The notes beneath the pieces were generated by a model, which did not search any database, had not been told where the DNA came from, and saw only the letters and a program-made list of their open reading frames with translations. Below, piece after piece: positions 53,352 to 63,266 of a DNA stretch of 64,000 nt. Origin of the DNA: Collybia mongolica (lineage: Eukaryota; Basidiomycota; Agaricomycetes; Agaricales; Clitocybaceae); contig JAAXNY010000013.1 in assembly GCA_013420905.1 (NCBI GenBank), positions 1,798,001-1,862,000 on the forward strand. The letters run 5' to 3'. Position 1 is the stretch's first letter. Each line of letters opens with the position of its first letter. Position numbers and translations under genes: made by a program.

Positions 53352-53837
53352 TTTTTTTTTTTTTTGGTTCATATAATAATATTAAGCGCATGTGGGTTTG
53401 ACCCAGCTACATGCGGGCATAAACACCTATTACCACTAAGTAATCTGTAATGGGCCATCAGGGTGGAGCTGTACTCTAAGTTGCTCTCCAGGTCATATTA
53501 CGGGTCTAGACTGAGGATACCTGCAGTCCAATGGTATTGTACTATACCATGTCTGAACCTCCCAATGCCTTAAAGGTTTGCCTTTGCTTGTCGGGGCATG
53601 GTCCCCTCCCTTCACGTTGGTACCCTGTTCCACTCCCCCCCTGGTATTTTCAGGTTGCCCTGGAAACCCATTACTCCCCCCCAGTGTTGAAGATAAATGT
53701 CTAATCTAAATGAATGACTCATACCTCAAACCTGCTCCCCCTCTCCTGAGTCCCCCTATTACTTGCCCCCCTGTTCCACACCACTCTCCCAGAGTGATGA
53801 CTCCCCTAAAAAATGAGGCTGCCAAATCCCACCATTG
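53352..53837 (-). mobile_element. retroposon copy B, 5'-truncated
   Basis: Inverted relative to copy A: it starts with 14 T at 53352 and then follows the copy A 3' end (AGCTACATGCGGGCATAAAC, CCATCAGGGTGGAGCTGTAC) with scattered substitutions. It stops at CCAAATCCCACCATTGG, where the KDZ companion segment begins. Missing sequence corresponds to the 5' ~450 bp of copy A. It is more diverged than copies A and C. Confidence 0.78.
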
Positions 53838-54335
53838 GAGGTCTTTACACTAAGCCACATAACCCATGCGGACTCCGCACAGACTCATTTGGCAGGACGC
53901 TCAGTCAGATGATAGTCCACATCTGCGCCGAGTCCACATCAATCCGCGTGATTTCACATGGACACACGGACAAGCACGGCTGGACAGCTGGTAGAGTCCG
54001 CATGGCCAGATGCTGACTAATATTATTTCTAATTAGATTATTAATGTAATTTTTATTGACTCAAATTATGTAACTGAATGACCTAATATAACGGTGCTGA
54101 AAAATTTGCACCCAACAAGATTTGAATGTGCACAGGCAGAAGCATTACATAATATTTTTGACATTCATAACCGTTAGGCCAGACTGGCATTCATAGCTGA
54201 AAGATACATGGCCTCAAGTCTACGTGTTTCAGTCACATGATTATGGGCACGTGCCGCGGTCACATTACCGTTGCCATGTCTTCGTTGATTATCTTCAACC
54301 ACATCAACGACTGCCAACGCACCCAACATCGCCCA
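53838..54335 (+). repeat. left terminal region of the KDZ companion-gene segment
   Basis: It starts GGAGGTCTTTACACTAAGCC and contains several GGACTCCGCACAGACTC-like subterminal repeats (to about 54010). The block to 54300 is shared with copy 3 at 62052 in the same order. It may include the promoter of the downstream ORF. A tRNA-like B-box motif occurs in the copies but I do not call a tRNA. Confidence 0.6.
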
Positions 54336-56275
54336 ATGCCGACCAACAAACCAACACCCGACGCCGGTATGCCAGCAACGACATGCTCTACGGGATCCAC
54401 CATGCGCAGCGGCTTACGCCACTCGTTGCCTCCTCCATCAAAATCTCGCAAGTGCGCATTATCGAGTGCCAACAAAACCACTGCTGCGGCCAAGAAGACC
54501 AAAACAAAAGCAAAAGCCCCTCAAGCACCCGAAGCGCCCGGAGACGCACAAACGGCAAACAACGAGGCCGAGGGAAGTGGGGGAAACGGTGGAAAAGGAC
54601 GTGGAACGAGGGGATGGTGCGGAAAGGGTGCCCCGAGGGGCAGAGGGAGGTTAGAGAATCTCATTTCCTTACACGCTCACCACACAGACTGTCCCCCCCT
54701 CCAGAAAAACGTCAGGAACCCAAAATGAGGAGGACGCAGCTGCCAATGCCCAAGGTGCCCCAGCACACCTAACCGTGTGCGTTTGATTTTTATTATAATC
54801 GCATCCCCCTGTTACTAATTCTCCATCCCAGGACTGAACGTGCACTCGATGCAGGAACCGCCAGCATCACGCCCCCACCTCATGTGCGATTGGCCACCAC
54901 ACCCATGCTGCCAGTACAGGGTGAAGTCACCCGAATGACAACCGGGTGTCTGCAATGCTCGGATATCAAGACAATACCCGAGGAAGGCAACAACAACAAC
55001 AACAACAACAAAGATAGCAGCGGCAACAGTGACAATGAGGCCAGCGGCAACGACAGCAACAGCAGCGGCAGCAACAACGATGGAGAAGCGGACGACTACA
55101 ATGAAAACGAGGACAACGAGGACAACAACGACAAGGACAACAACGAGGACAACAACAAGAACAATGACAATGACAACGACGAAAACGACAATGAAGGCGT
55201 GGACAACAACGAGGACAATGACGAAAACGACGACAAAGGTGCAGACAAAGGCGTGGACAAAGGCAAACCGCGCAACAACGGAGCACATGATGGCGATGAC
55301 AAGGAGGGGGCCAGCAGCGAGCAAGCGCCACCCCACACCACCACGGCCGGTAACAACGACGGCAAGGCCTCCACCCCAATCCCTGACACTATTCAAGAAG
55401 CCACCCAGGACAATGCAGAAGGCTGGGGTGATGAGAAGGGTGAGGATGAAGGTACTGATGGTAGGCTATACCTACTCATTCCATACTATACATCTTTTAC
55501 ATCTACTTTACTAGCTATGGGACCCAACACAGATACAGGTAAACTTTGTATTTAGAAATTGAAAATAAAAATAATCATTGACTTTTATCAATATAAATAG
55601 GGGGAGATATCCATATGTCTAGCCCTCCAATTAGTCCACCCAAATTTTATGGTGCTTCTTGCACAACTGGGGGGATTATTAGGGGGAGGCCACAAGGGAA
55701 TGCCTTGAACCATGCAGACCTGCAGGAGCTTGGCTCTATGGACAATTTCCCAGTTATATCTCAACAAGGCCATGTTCAGGTCTATACCAACAGAGAAAGA
55801 CAAGGTTTACCAACCTTTTTTAAACATGATGTAACCTCAACTCTTGGACCAGTTCTAGAGACCTTATCCGATCTTCTATCACCAGTTCGTAGTAAGTATA
55901 TTCAATTTTAATAACCTAATTTCTTTTTGACCATATAGTAACAGAACAAAACCAACGCATTTTTGTATTTGAAGAGACTGGCTGGGCTATAAAGGGAAGG
56001 TATGGAACAGCACTCAGAAAAAATGATGAAGCTGTCTGGGTGGCCAAAAATGGAAAACAAACTCTTGACTTTTATATTGTAAGTTTTTTATGCACTTGTT
56101 ATATCATTTCCTAACTAACTAAACTTTATTTCTAATTACTCCATTCAGGAGTCTGATAATCCATCTACAAGTCGCCACTCGTCTACTCCATACTCTATTG
56201 CTTCTGATCCTCCAGGTTCTAGAACTGTTACATGTGCTCCAAGCCCTGATCCATTCTCTAGTACTGTTAACTCTG

Positions 56276-56306
<31 letters not shown>

Positions 56307-56876
56307 TTCTGGTTTTGCTTCTGGCTCTGACTCAGTAGATCCACTCAAGGCAGCTATCTTAACTAAGCTAGGGGTGTCTGCACGTCTTGCTAGTCGTCAG
56401 GACTGGGGTCTTCGTAGTTCTTTTGCTAAGTGGAAAGGCTATCTAGATGCCTGCTCCGCTTACAAGGAGTTTGTGGAGACTAAGAAATGGACTGGGCCAG
56501 TACTGACTGGAAGAGCTCTAATTGAGCTTTTTGTCTCTAAGTCCCACTTTCATGGCCATTTTACTATGTTTGGGGATGTCATTCAATTCCCTGAAATGGT
56601 TGAGTGGCTGGAAAAGTCTGGAAGGATTCAGTATTCAACAAAGAGGTCTGGGGCTATCACAAGGTGAACTACAACTTTAAAGATCTGGCTAAATGGTTGG
56701 ACCTGGAAAAGAAGAGGCATTTGGAGGAGGAGAATTCTAAAAAGAAGTCTGAGAAGAAGAAGAAAGGCAAGGAGCAAGAGAAAGGGGAGGGGAGTTCTAA
56801 GAAAGGAGGAAAGGATTCAAAGGATAAGGGCTCAGGTGGAAAAAAGGGGGGAAAGAAATCTAAGCAAGTCAAGTAA
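54336..56876 (+). pseudogene. KDZ-associated companion protein gene, frameshifted
   Basis: Multi-exon frame upstream of the transposase. It starts MPTNKPTPDAGMPATTCS, then a Lys/Ala/Gly-rich region (KKTKTKAKAPQAPEAPGD), an acidic Asn-rich tract (EEGNNNNNNNKDSSGNSDNE and NNDKDNNEDNNKNNDND), SPPISPPKFYGASCTTGGII, LPTFFKHDVTSTLGPVLETL, a (SG)n linker, and a conserved-looking end (WKGYLDACSAYKEFVETKKW, ALIELFVSKSHFHGHF, QFPEMVEWLEK). Near 56615 the frame shifts: the homologous continuation VWKDSVFNKEVWGYHKVNYN is in another frame and runs to GGKKSKQVK-TAA at 56876. Exons join through canonical introns (for example GTGCGT...CCCAG near 54775-54831). Proteins of this type are, from memory, common beside KDZ transposases; the function is unknown. 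Confidence 0.65.
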
Positions 56877-56967
56877 ATAAATGTGTATTAGAGTATTATT
56901 CTGACTATTCTGTTTTCTTGTTGGTTCTTTTTACAGTCTACAGCTGCTATCTGGAGTGTTCTTAAGA

Positions 56968-59383
56968 ATGTTCTTATTTTTCTGGGACTTGGATCTGATT
57001 ATCTGGCATTTCTCTGGAGTGTTCTTATTTTTTTGGAACTTGGCTCTTATTATCTGGAATCTTCCAATCTTACTCTGGCTAATTATGGGACTGGGTTATT
57101 TGCCATTGGCATCAGCTACATCTGAAAAAGTTCCATTTCCAGATGTCTCTTTTAAAGTGTTCAGTGATTTTATCCTAAACAACTTCAATCCAACAATATC
57201 ACTGTCATCTGTTCTACTGGTCTTATTTACCATGACAGACAATACAGATGTTCTGAGCTTACATGCAAGACAAAAAAATCCTATATATAGTACAGAAATT
57301 AAATCTCCCATATCTGGATGGATTCGAGCCTTAGCTCGTGCACTGCATGAAAAGATGGGGAATGACAGTGATGAACTTTTCCAGACAACTGAGATCAGGT
57401 CAAGAAGACGCAGAACAACAGAACAAAATATTGTCACTGATATTGGAATGAAGCTGGATCAGCTTGCTATTGTGTTGACTCTATATCCATATAATAGCAA
57501 AGGCAAATATCTGGGAAAGCTGAAACCTATATCATATAAATCATTTGAATCAGCTCAAGTTATTTGTCCATATTCAGTTGTCTGTGAAACCACAACATGT
57601 GATCCTCAGTCACTTTTGCAAATCTCACATTCTAGAGATATTCCAAGAGTCACATTAATAAAAGGAACAACTATTCATGAAAATGTCCAGGTCTTGACAG
57701 GGCAATGTCCACAATGTAAAACATTGTATCTTGCAGATCATGAGCGATTGCCACCTGACCATGAAAATGGAAAGTTTATGCGGATATACCTCAATTCAGC
57801 AAAGTTCATAAAAGTTGGTTCAAATCTCTGGGTGGATCGCATATTCTCGGGTGGTGTTGTTAATGGCATGTATAGTTTTCATGCTTCATCATCAGCTTAT
57901 GCAGAATACTGGAACAATAGCTTCTGGAGAGGTGCCTCAGTTAATGCAAATAAAGTATCACGCTGTCAAATATGGGGATCATTTGTACAAGAGTCTATCA
58001 GATCTATTGCAGGTGCAGCTAATATGAATCTAGAGGTTCAGGAAGGCTTATCTACCAATGAACTCACAAAACAAGCATTTAAAGAACTAGGTGAAGATGG
58101 AATTATTGGAATTGCCAGTGATCATGCTTGTAGTGAATGTTCACAGCCATATAAAAGAACAGCAGAGCTAATTAATGGAGATGATGCTGTTGCCCTTGTT
58201 GGCATTGATCAGAATACTAGAGCAGTTCCAAGGTTCACTGGAAATAGAGAACAGATACTCCCTGATCCTGATGCACCTGAACCTGGGCAAGCTGATAATA
58301 CTATGGATATTGACTGTCTTGAGGTAAAACTAAGAGTTGTGGATGGGATGGTTACAGGCCCACAGAAATGTGCAATTGATGGCTGTACATCTGAAGTTGT
58401 TAATTTGTGAGGTGGGGTATTTTGTGCCACACATCTAGCAGAATATGGGGACAGATGTCATGTTCGGAATTGCCAAAACCCCAATGTCAATGGCACTCGT
58501 GCATGTAGGGAACACCAGCACCTATGGGCCAGACATATTGCCAACCACAGTAGGCAGACATATGCTGGTGCAAGAAGGGCAATCAATAGGCCAGCTGAAA
58601 ATCTACCTTGGCAGACTGCTGCAGTACCATTCAGACAAGCACATGATGAACATACTCCAGAAAGTGAAAGAAGTAACTACTTCACAGCATCACATTACTA
58701 CTGTGTTGAAACAATTTGTGCTCCCTGTGGTGTTGTTGTTGCATGGACCAAATTTGATAAATCAGAGTCACCTACAAAAATCTTAGAATTTTTGGAGAAG
58801 GTTTATCCTACTGAAGAGTCAAGACCAGCATATATCTGCATTGATAAAGCTTGCCTTGTCCTCCGCACTGCTGTTGCAAATGGGAGCTGGGATGGGGTGT
58901 GGAAATCAACAACTTGTTTTATTGTTGATGCATACCACTATATAAACCATCGTGCTGAAGATTACTTATGCTGAAAGTGGTGTAACCCTGCTCCAAAAAA
59001 TGGTTCTGCACCAAATTTAGTTGTAGTAGCCCATGATAAGGATGGAAATCCCTATTACAAGAGAGCCTTCAATACACAGGTATGTTAATGTGTGAGCTTT
59101 AAACGCAGTCATGCTTATTACAATATTACAGGCATGTGAACAATTAAATGCATGGTTAGGAGGCTTTGATTCAATTATCAGAAGAATGAAGCCTAGTAAT
59201 TTTGACTGGTTCTTGCATGCCATGATGTTTTACCACACAAGATATGTGATTGAAAAGCAAGCAAGTAGAGATTCACCACCCCAGGTACAACAGGAGGAGC
59301 AGGAAGAAGATGAAGATGAAGAAACAGAAGTACAGCCAAACATTGATATGGCTGCAGAGGTTGTAGATGGGGATGTTGAATAA
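56968..59383 (+). pseudogene. KDZ transposase with CxC cysteine clusters, two in-frame stops
   Basis: DDE-type transposase of the Kyakuja-Dileera-Zisupton superfamily. An N-terminal CxC5-like zinc cluster (ICPYSVVCETTTCDPQSLLQ ... GQCPQCKTLYL) precedes a central region ending CSECSQPYKR. A CxC6-like cluster follows (QKCAIDGCTSEVVNL / GGVFCATHLAEYGDRCHVRN). The catalytic candidates are D in YICIDKACLV, D in FIVDAYHYINH and E in ACEQLNAWLGGF. After an intron at about 59081-59131 it ends in an acidic tail (VQQEEQEEDEDEETEVQPNI). TGA codons at 58408-58410 and 58972-58974 interrupt the otherwise continuous frame; both look like CGA-to-TGA changes. The start is uncertain (ATG 56968 or later). Likely inactive. 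Confidence 0.83.
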
Positions 59384-59483
59384 ATATAGTTTTATGTGTA
59401 GTTACTAGTATTATATGTGTTAGTAGTATATAAATGAGTGGTTACTAGTATTGGTGTGTGTTAGTAGGACATAAATGGGCAAA

Positions 59484-59639
59484 TTTATATAGAGTCCGCA
59501 CGGAGTCTGCATGGACTTGTACGGACTTTTGCAGTTTGTACTGATTTATATTATTTATATGGTGTCCGTGCGGAGTCCGCACAGATTTTTGCAGTCCGCG
59601 CAGAGTCCACAAGGACACGTGGGGGACTGTAAAGTACAG
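59484..59639. repeat. subterminal GGACTCCGC repeats and right terminal inverted repeat
   Basis: Clustered variants of GTCCGCACGGAGTCTGCA, GTCCGTGCGGAGTCCGCACA and GTCCGCGCAGAGTCCACA lead into the 30-bp terminus at 59610-59639. The same motif cluster, inverted, follows the left terminus at 47939 and appears again at 53855-54010 and 62085-62225. Confidence 0.75.
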
Positions 59640-60058
59640 GTGTTGTGGCCATCCTTGTCAATGCACAGACTCACAACGCCACTATGAAGTATTAAGGAAT
59701 GAGGCATGGTAGGCATGAGGTATGCGTTTAGTATAACAAGCTATAATTTTACTAACTCAAATAACACTATATGTGATTTCACTACTCTAGGGGTGTCTTT
59801 TCTGATGCTTGTTCAGAGATCTGTGGAGCCCCAATAGCAAAACCCTCTGCCCCAATATCTGACATTAGAACTCATCAAGCAACAATTAAGTTAACTTGGA
59901 GTCGGAATTCCTCATTCCGACCCTTGCACTAGTGTCAAGATTTTGTGTTTTCCGCTTCCGCGTCAATAGTGCCTAACCATGGAGCATATCCATGATCAAA
60001 TTCTTAAGGATGCAAGACATCTCTCCTCTCCCTCAACAACTCAATCCTCACAATCCTC
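59640..60058. other. spacer without a gene
   Basis: About 420 bases between the right KDZ terminus and the next gene. Nothing recognisable; it presumably contains the promoter of the 60.06-kb gene. Confidence 0.5.
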
Positions 60059-60959
60059 ATGGCTAAATCCTCAGCATCAAAAGTCAATAAGCATGGTGGC
60101 AAGGTCAAGTTGGGGTCAACTCCTGCCAAAAATAAAGTATTAGGTAGTTGCCACTTCCTCTAGTAGGATGATTTCACTAATTGTATTACACCTGAAGCAG
60201 CACAGACCATGACCCTACAAGCTAAGCTGAAGAAACTACAAGGTACCTACATCCGATTTATTTCTTCTTCAATGTGCACTCAACTTCATCAATACCATCA
60301 ACCAAGAATGACACCCTGCACAAATCTGCCACTGCAAAAGAGATAACATCGGACTTGATACCACAGCCAGCATGCGGCTCTAGCAGAAAGAAATTTAACT
60401 TACAGTTTGCAATGTGTTTAGAAGATGACCAGGATTTATATACATCAATTTGCATAAGTTTCATTTTTATTCACGGAATCTATCTGATTATCTATAGTTC
60501 TGTTTGTGAATTGACTGCCATGGCAGGGATTGATTACACCCTTTCATGGCACCAACAACCCAAACCAGTAACAGCCCAAATAATTGCTGTAGTAAGTCTC
60601 CTGTTATTTACCCTCCCTTTGACTAACAAAGTTGTTAGGCTCAAAAGCACCATGAGTACCTGAACCAATTTGCCCATAGCTGGCCCATCAAGGAATTTAT
60701 AAAATACAACCTCAAAAACAGGCACGCCTATGCTCATTGTTGCAGATATCTACCACCACCCTCAACACTTGCCAATAACACAGATGATGATGATCAAGAA
60801 ATGGAAGCAGATGAGGATGGAAGTGAACATGGCAAGAGTGATGACGTGGACACAGACATAGGAAATGGGGACCGAGAGGATGGGGATGAGGGCAAGGGCA
60901 ATGAGGATGGGGATGAGGACATGACAGGTGAATCAGACCTAGAAGAGGAGAACTTCTGA
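60059..60959 (+). CDS. repeat-region hypothetical protein with acidic tail
   Basis: Multi-exon gene of unknown function. Start MAKSSASKVNKHGGKVKLGS; after introns DDFTNCITPEAAQTMTLQAK, then ITSDLIPQPACGSSRKKFNL, QFAMCLEDDQDLYTSIC, ELTAMAGIDYTLSWHQQPKP. An intron GTAAGT...GTTAG (about 60591-60637) leads to AQKHHEYLNQFAHSWPIKEF, IKYNLKNRHAYAHCC and a Glu/Asp-rich tail ending DLEEENF-TGA. The layout LIPxP..GR..FNLQxAM..D and F..WP...F(I/V)K..L.N resembles a family of hypothetical agaricomycete proteins that I remember as highly multiplied; this is unverified. The stretch encoding SFIFIHGIYLIIYS reads like an unspliced intron. It may be a decaying copy. Confidence 0.5.
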
Positions 60960-61170
60960 GTAGGAGAATATTCCAAAATATTCTAATTGATAAACCATAC
61001 AGATACCATTTTTTTCATATATAATTGGATTTTTTTGGCACTCTAGTGGATGACTTTCATTTAGAAAAGGCTATATTTTAGGCAATATAATTATTGCATT
61101 AAGTGGATGAATGTTTCTTGCTCCCCAGTCTGAAAAATCCCCCAAAAATTGTTGAGAATCATCCAATTTC

Positions 61171-61500
61171 AAAGGTATGAAATTCATTATGAGCAAGGGG
61201 ATGAATTGAGAGCCATAGAATTCATCCAGAGATACTGTAACTAATCCCACCTTTAAAAGTATGAAATTCATTCTAAGACAAGGGATGAATAAAAGCCATT
61301 TATTTAATCCAGTTTTGGTGAAAAATTCATCCAGAGATATTTTAACTAATCACACCTTTAGAAGCATGAAATTCATTCTGAGAAAAAGGATGAATAAAAG
61401 CCATTTACTCAATCCAGCTTTGGTGAAGAATTTATCCTGGGATAACATGGTTAATATTGCCTTTAGAGGTATGAAATTCATCCAGGGTATGAATAGTGGA
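61171..61500 (+). repeat. ~105-bp minisatellite array
   Basis: Units starting ARARGYATGAAATTCATTCT begin at 61171, 61255, 61360 and 61465 (spacings 84, 105 and 105). Each contains GGGATGAATAAAAGCCATTT and AATTCATCCAGAGATA-like blocks. It is distinct from the 109-bp array at 52 kb but shares the theme of palindromic GGATGAA/TTCATCC motifs. Confidence 0.8.
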
Positions 61501-62051
61501 TGAATCTAAAGGTGCTGACTTGGGACATTCTATGGCTTGAATTCAGCCAATAAATTACATACTTTCAAGGGGGAAAATCAACTCTTTTTACCTACTCTAA
61601 GAGTTAAATTTCCCAATATTTGTAAATGAAATTCATTATATTTCTGTTATTACCATGGGATGAAATTTATACTTTATAAAGATGACTTCCCACTGCTTAA
61701 GTAAGGAAAGGGGGGTTGTAAATTCATCCTCTATGGAGCTCACAGTGCATGGTTTCCATGGGGGCACTGCAGTCACAGGGAGCCATGTTCTCCTGGGGGA
61801 AGAACTGTTTTCTGTAAGCTCCAATGGGTGTGTGACCTGTGACAGCTCACACCAATCTGGCAGTGGAAGTGTTATTGTCAAACCCTGTGGACATCCAGGG
61901 GCCACCTTTGAGATGGCTTGGACATAGTTTGAAGTCTGACTTAGTGTGAAGTGCTAAGAAGTTTCTTCCAATGTAATCCCTCTTACTGAACCATGAGGCC
62001 CAGTTATTGGTCATGAAATTGGCAGCCATGGCTTGTGCCTTGTCTAACAAT
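61501..62051. other. spacer without a gene
   Basis: About 550 bases. Short frames on both strands (81 and 89 codons) overlap each other and have no recognisable domain. Confidence 0.45.
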
Positions 62052-63230
62052 ATGGGAGGTCTTTACACTAAGCCACATAACCCGTGTGGAGTCTGCATGG
62101 ACTCATTTGGCAGGACCATCAGCCAGACAACAATCCGTGTCTGCACCAAGTCCACATCAATCCGTGTAATTTCACACGGACACACAGACAAGCATGGACA
62201 GACAGCTTGCAGAGTCTGCACGGCCAGTCAATTACTAATCAGATTACTAATATAAATTTTATTTACACAAATTATATATACTATTTGCTATTAATAACAT
62301 AACATAATGGCACTGAAAAACTTGCATCCAACTAGGTTCGAATGCGTACAGGCACAAACATTATATAATATGTCTGGTGTTCATAACCATTGGGCAAGGT
62401 GGGCATTCCTAGCTACAGGCTCACTGGCCTCAGGTCAACAGACTTAGGTCACATGATTACAGGGCACATGCAATGGTCACATTACCATTGCCACGTCTTC
62501 ATTGGTTCTCTTCAACCACATCAACAACGCCTGCCAAACCACCAATGCCAACACCAACAACAACACACCCACACTGCCAATGCCAATGCACCAAATGCCA
62601 ACTGATGTCAACATGATGACACACAAGACAGTGTGGGGTGAAGGATAGAAATGGACACAGAATGAGGGGACAACAAGGAAAGGGTGCCCTGAGGGGCAGA
62701 ACCAGGTGAGTCTTACACCACCACTCACCCACATGCTCACCACACAGCGTGTCCCCCCCCCCCACTTCAGGAACTTGAGACAAAGGATATGGCTGCCAAC
62801 AGCAACAGTGAGGAAGGCGGCAACAACAACAACAACAACAACAACAATGATGAAGACAGCAACAGCAACAGCAGCAACAGTGCCAACGAGGCCTGCGGCA
62901 ACAGCAGCAACAGCAGCAGCACCAACAATGGTGTGACAACAATAACAACTACAACAAAGACGACGACCACCACCATGAGGACAATGAGGACAACAACAAC
63001 AAAGGACAACAATGACAACAACAACAATGGGGACAACAATGACAATGGGGACAACAACAAGAAAAGCAGCCAGTGCCGCCACTGCTGAAACCCAGGCTGC
63101 TGATGATGCCACAGGGGCCGACAATGGGGGGGGGGGCAGGGGCAGGGGCCCCCACCCATATTAAATTATATTTTATTATCCATATATTATATTCAATAGC
63201 AATATATATTATTATCCTATCAATATATAT
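62052..63230 (+). repeat. KDZ companion-gene derivative, copy 3
   Basis: It matches the left part of the 53.84-55.2 kb segment in order: GGAGGTCTTTACACTAAGCC, GGACTC/GTCCGC repeats, the GGTTCGAATGCGTACAGG block, ATGTCTTCATTGGTTCTCTT-like exon 1 sequence, then an Asn/Gln-rich tract with (AAC)n near 62820-62850. It ends in ATTAAATTATATTTTATTAT, as does copy 1. It has no later exons or transposase, so it is a non-autonomous or deleted derivative. Most CpGs of the 54-kb copy are TpG or CpA here. Confidence 0.75.
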
Positions 63231-63266
63231 AGAATGTCAGTAAGTAAACTCTTATATATAAGTAAG

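Larger units (their letters stand above)
47939..59639. mobile_element. KDZ-type transposon remnant or nested complex bounded by 30-bp inverted repeats
   Basis: 47939-47968 and 59610-59639 are inverted copies of CTGTACTTTACAGTCCCCCA plus CRTGTCCTTG, matching at 29 of 30 bases. Both are followed inward by several variants of CCGCRCGGACTC, as expected for subterminal transposase-binding sites. Inside lie a KDZ transposase and companion ORF (54.3-59.4 kb) and several younger insertions. The 8 bases outside the two ends do not match, so either the target duplication has decayed or the ends come from two related elements. The left end of the companion-gene segment (53838, GGAGGTCTTTACACTAAGCC) also resembles this terminus weakly. 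Confidence 0.6.

Noticed and set aside
54815..55396. 193-codon minus-strand hydrophobic ORF
   Set aside because: Antisense of the Asn/Asp-rich tract of the KDZ companion gene; Val/Leu runs are a by-product of the repeat.
62325..62420. tRNA-like B box GGTTCGAATGC in the companion-gene repeats
   Set aside because: A cloverleaf could not be closed and the other copies have lost the motif; no tRNA called.
62477..63159. Minus-strand frames of up to 215 codons
   Set aside because: Same artefact as above, opposite the (AAC)n tract of copy 3.
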